A stretch of DNA of 64,000 bases, taken from positions 835,092 to 899,091 of the forward strand of contig CAVVJF010000019.1 in NCBI GenBank assembly GCA_963748485.1, written 5' to 3'. The notes under the pieces were generated by a model. That model had not been told where the DNA came from. It did no database searches and saw nothing but the letters and a program-made list of their open reading frames with translations. Made by a program: the position numbers and the translations under genes. This DNA is from DASRWT01 sp963748485. Lineage in GTDB: Bacteria > Methylomirabilota > Methylomirabilia > Rokubacteriales > CSP1-6. Below, piece by piece: positions 63,402 to 64,000 of this stretch (position 1 is its first letter; each line of letters opens with the position of its first letter).

Positions 63402-64000
63402 GCGCCACCACCGACTACAAGCGCAAGCAGCTCGCCGGCCGCGGAATCCCCGTGACCGGCAACGACATCGATACGGACCGCATCATCCCCGCCCGCTTCT
63501 TGAAGGCCGTGACGTTCGAGGGCATGGGAGAGCACGCGTTCGAGGACGCGCGCAAGCAGAACCCGGAGCACCCCTTCAACTCCCCCGCCTACAAGGGCGC
63601 CTCGGTGCTGGTCGTCGGCCAGAACTTCGGCTGCGGCTCGTCGCGGGAGCACGCGCCGCAGGCGCTCATGCGCTGGGGCATCAGCGCCATCGTGGGCGGC
63701 TCCTTCGGCGAGATCTTCTTCGGCAACTGCGTGATGCTGGGCATCCCGTGCCTGGTCGCCAGCCAGGCCGATCTCGAGTGGCTGCAGAAGGCGATCGAGC
63801 GCGATCCCAAGGGCGTGGTCAGTGTGGACGTGGAGAAGCAGGAGGTGCGGTTCGGCGACCGCACGATCAAGGCCACCGTGCCCGACGGGCCGCGCAATCA
63901 GCTCGTGAACGGGACGTGGGACTCCACCGCGGTGCTGCTGGACGCGGGCGGGGCCATCGAGGCGACGGCGGCGAAGCTCCCCTACGTGAAGGGGTTCTGA
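63398..64000 (+). CDS. leuD: 3-isopropylmalate dehydratase small subunit
   Basis: 200 residues from GTG 63398 (GTGA overlap with leuC), ending TGA at the last base of the window. GNDIDTDRIIPARFL is the swivel-domain start and QNFGCGSSREHAPQAL the substrate-binding motif. Forms the active heterodimer with LeuC. The full gene is present; leuB would be expected outside the window. Confidence 0.94.
   Translation: MSATTDYKRKQLAGRGIPVTGNDIDTDRIIPARFLKAVTFEGMGEHAFEDARKQNPEHPFNSPAYKGASVLVVGQNFGCGSSREHAPQALMRWGISAIVGGSFGEIFFGNCVMLGIPCLVASQADLEWLQKAIERDPKGVVSVDVEKQEVRFGDRTIKATVPDGPRNQLVNGTWDSTAVLLDAGGAIEATAAKLPYVKGF

Overview
This window is a high-G+C bacterial chromosome segment. One end carries a single rRNA operon. 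The rest is dense with small-molecule catabolism genes: amidohydrolases, LLM flavin/F420 oxidoreductases, TPP enzymes, DUF35/thiolase-like pairs and PF04392-type substrate-binding proteins. The gene mix suggests an uncultured soil or subsurface bacterium of the Candidatus Rokubacteria/Methylomirabilota kind. That placement is inferred from gene content; aligning the complete 16S gene (about 691-2253) would settle it.

Layout. 1-330: 3' end of tyrS. 412-6553: rRNA operon with a consensus promoter, boxA sites, 16S, tRNA-Ile(GAT), tRNA-Ala(TGC), 23S, 5S and a terminator. The 23S gene is split by a 684-nt group I-type intron (4656-5339) that encodes a LAGLIDADG endonuclease. 6.5-13.7 kb: housekeeping and envelope genes (site-2 protease, YacG, DUF47/PiT phosphate module, LpxL-type acyltransferase, MltD-type transglycosylase, a MoaD-like protein). 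This stretch ends with an AhpD-like gene whose second redox cysteine codon is an in-frame TGA followed by a SECIS-like hairpin, so it probably encodes a selenoprotein. 13.7-25.2 kb: small zinc-ribbon proteins, an acyl-CoA ligase, and a run of genes broken by frameshifts (Tim44-like, PF04392, sulfatase, GT2, TPP enzyme, membrane glycosyltransferase, PIG-L). These are either decayed or carry indel errors. 25.2-40.4 kb: mostly intact metabolic genes, including branched-chain aminotransferase, an isopropylmalate/isocitrate dehydrogenase-like enzyme, FAD monooxygenase, MFS transporter, LLM oxidoreductase, and a TPP enzyme-TauD-dienelactone hydrolase operon.

40.4-45.75 kb looks like an acquired island of less G+C-rich, unfamiliar genes. 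A trypsin-like protease is paired with a 643-residue repeat protein (five 159-bp tandem repeats), and divergent to them are an autoproteolytic-domain-like protein and an unknown. 45.8-51.6 kb: amidohydrolases, an alanine racemase, a solute-binding protein without a signal peptide, and a D-aminoacylase, which together suggest D-amino-acid or N-acyl compound handling. 51.6-57.2 kb: a tightly overlapped minus-strand operon (GntR regulator, LLM oxidoreductase, alpha/beta hydrolase, Ltp-type thiolase-like protein, DUF35, amidohydrolase). A perfect 14-bp palindrome separates it from divergent MmcQ/YjbR and Baeyer-Villiger-type monooxygenase genes; I infer a regulated degradation pathway. 59.2-64 kb: two NTF2-like paralogues, an intact PF04392 protein, a LysR regulator and leuCD.
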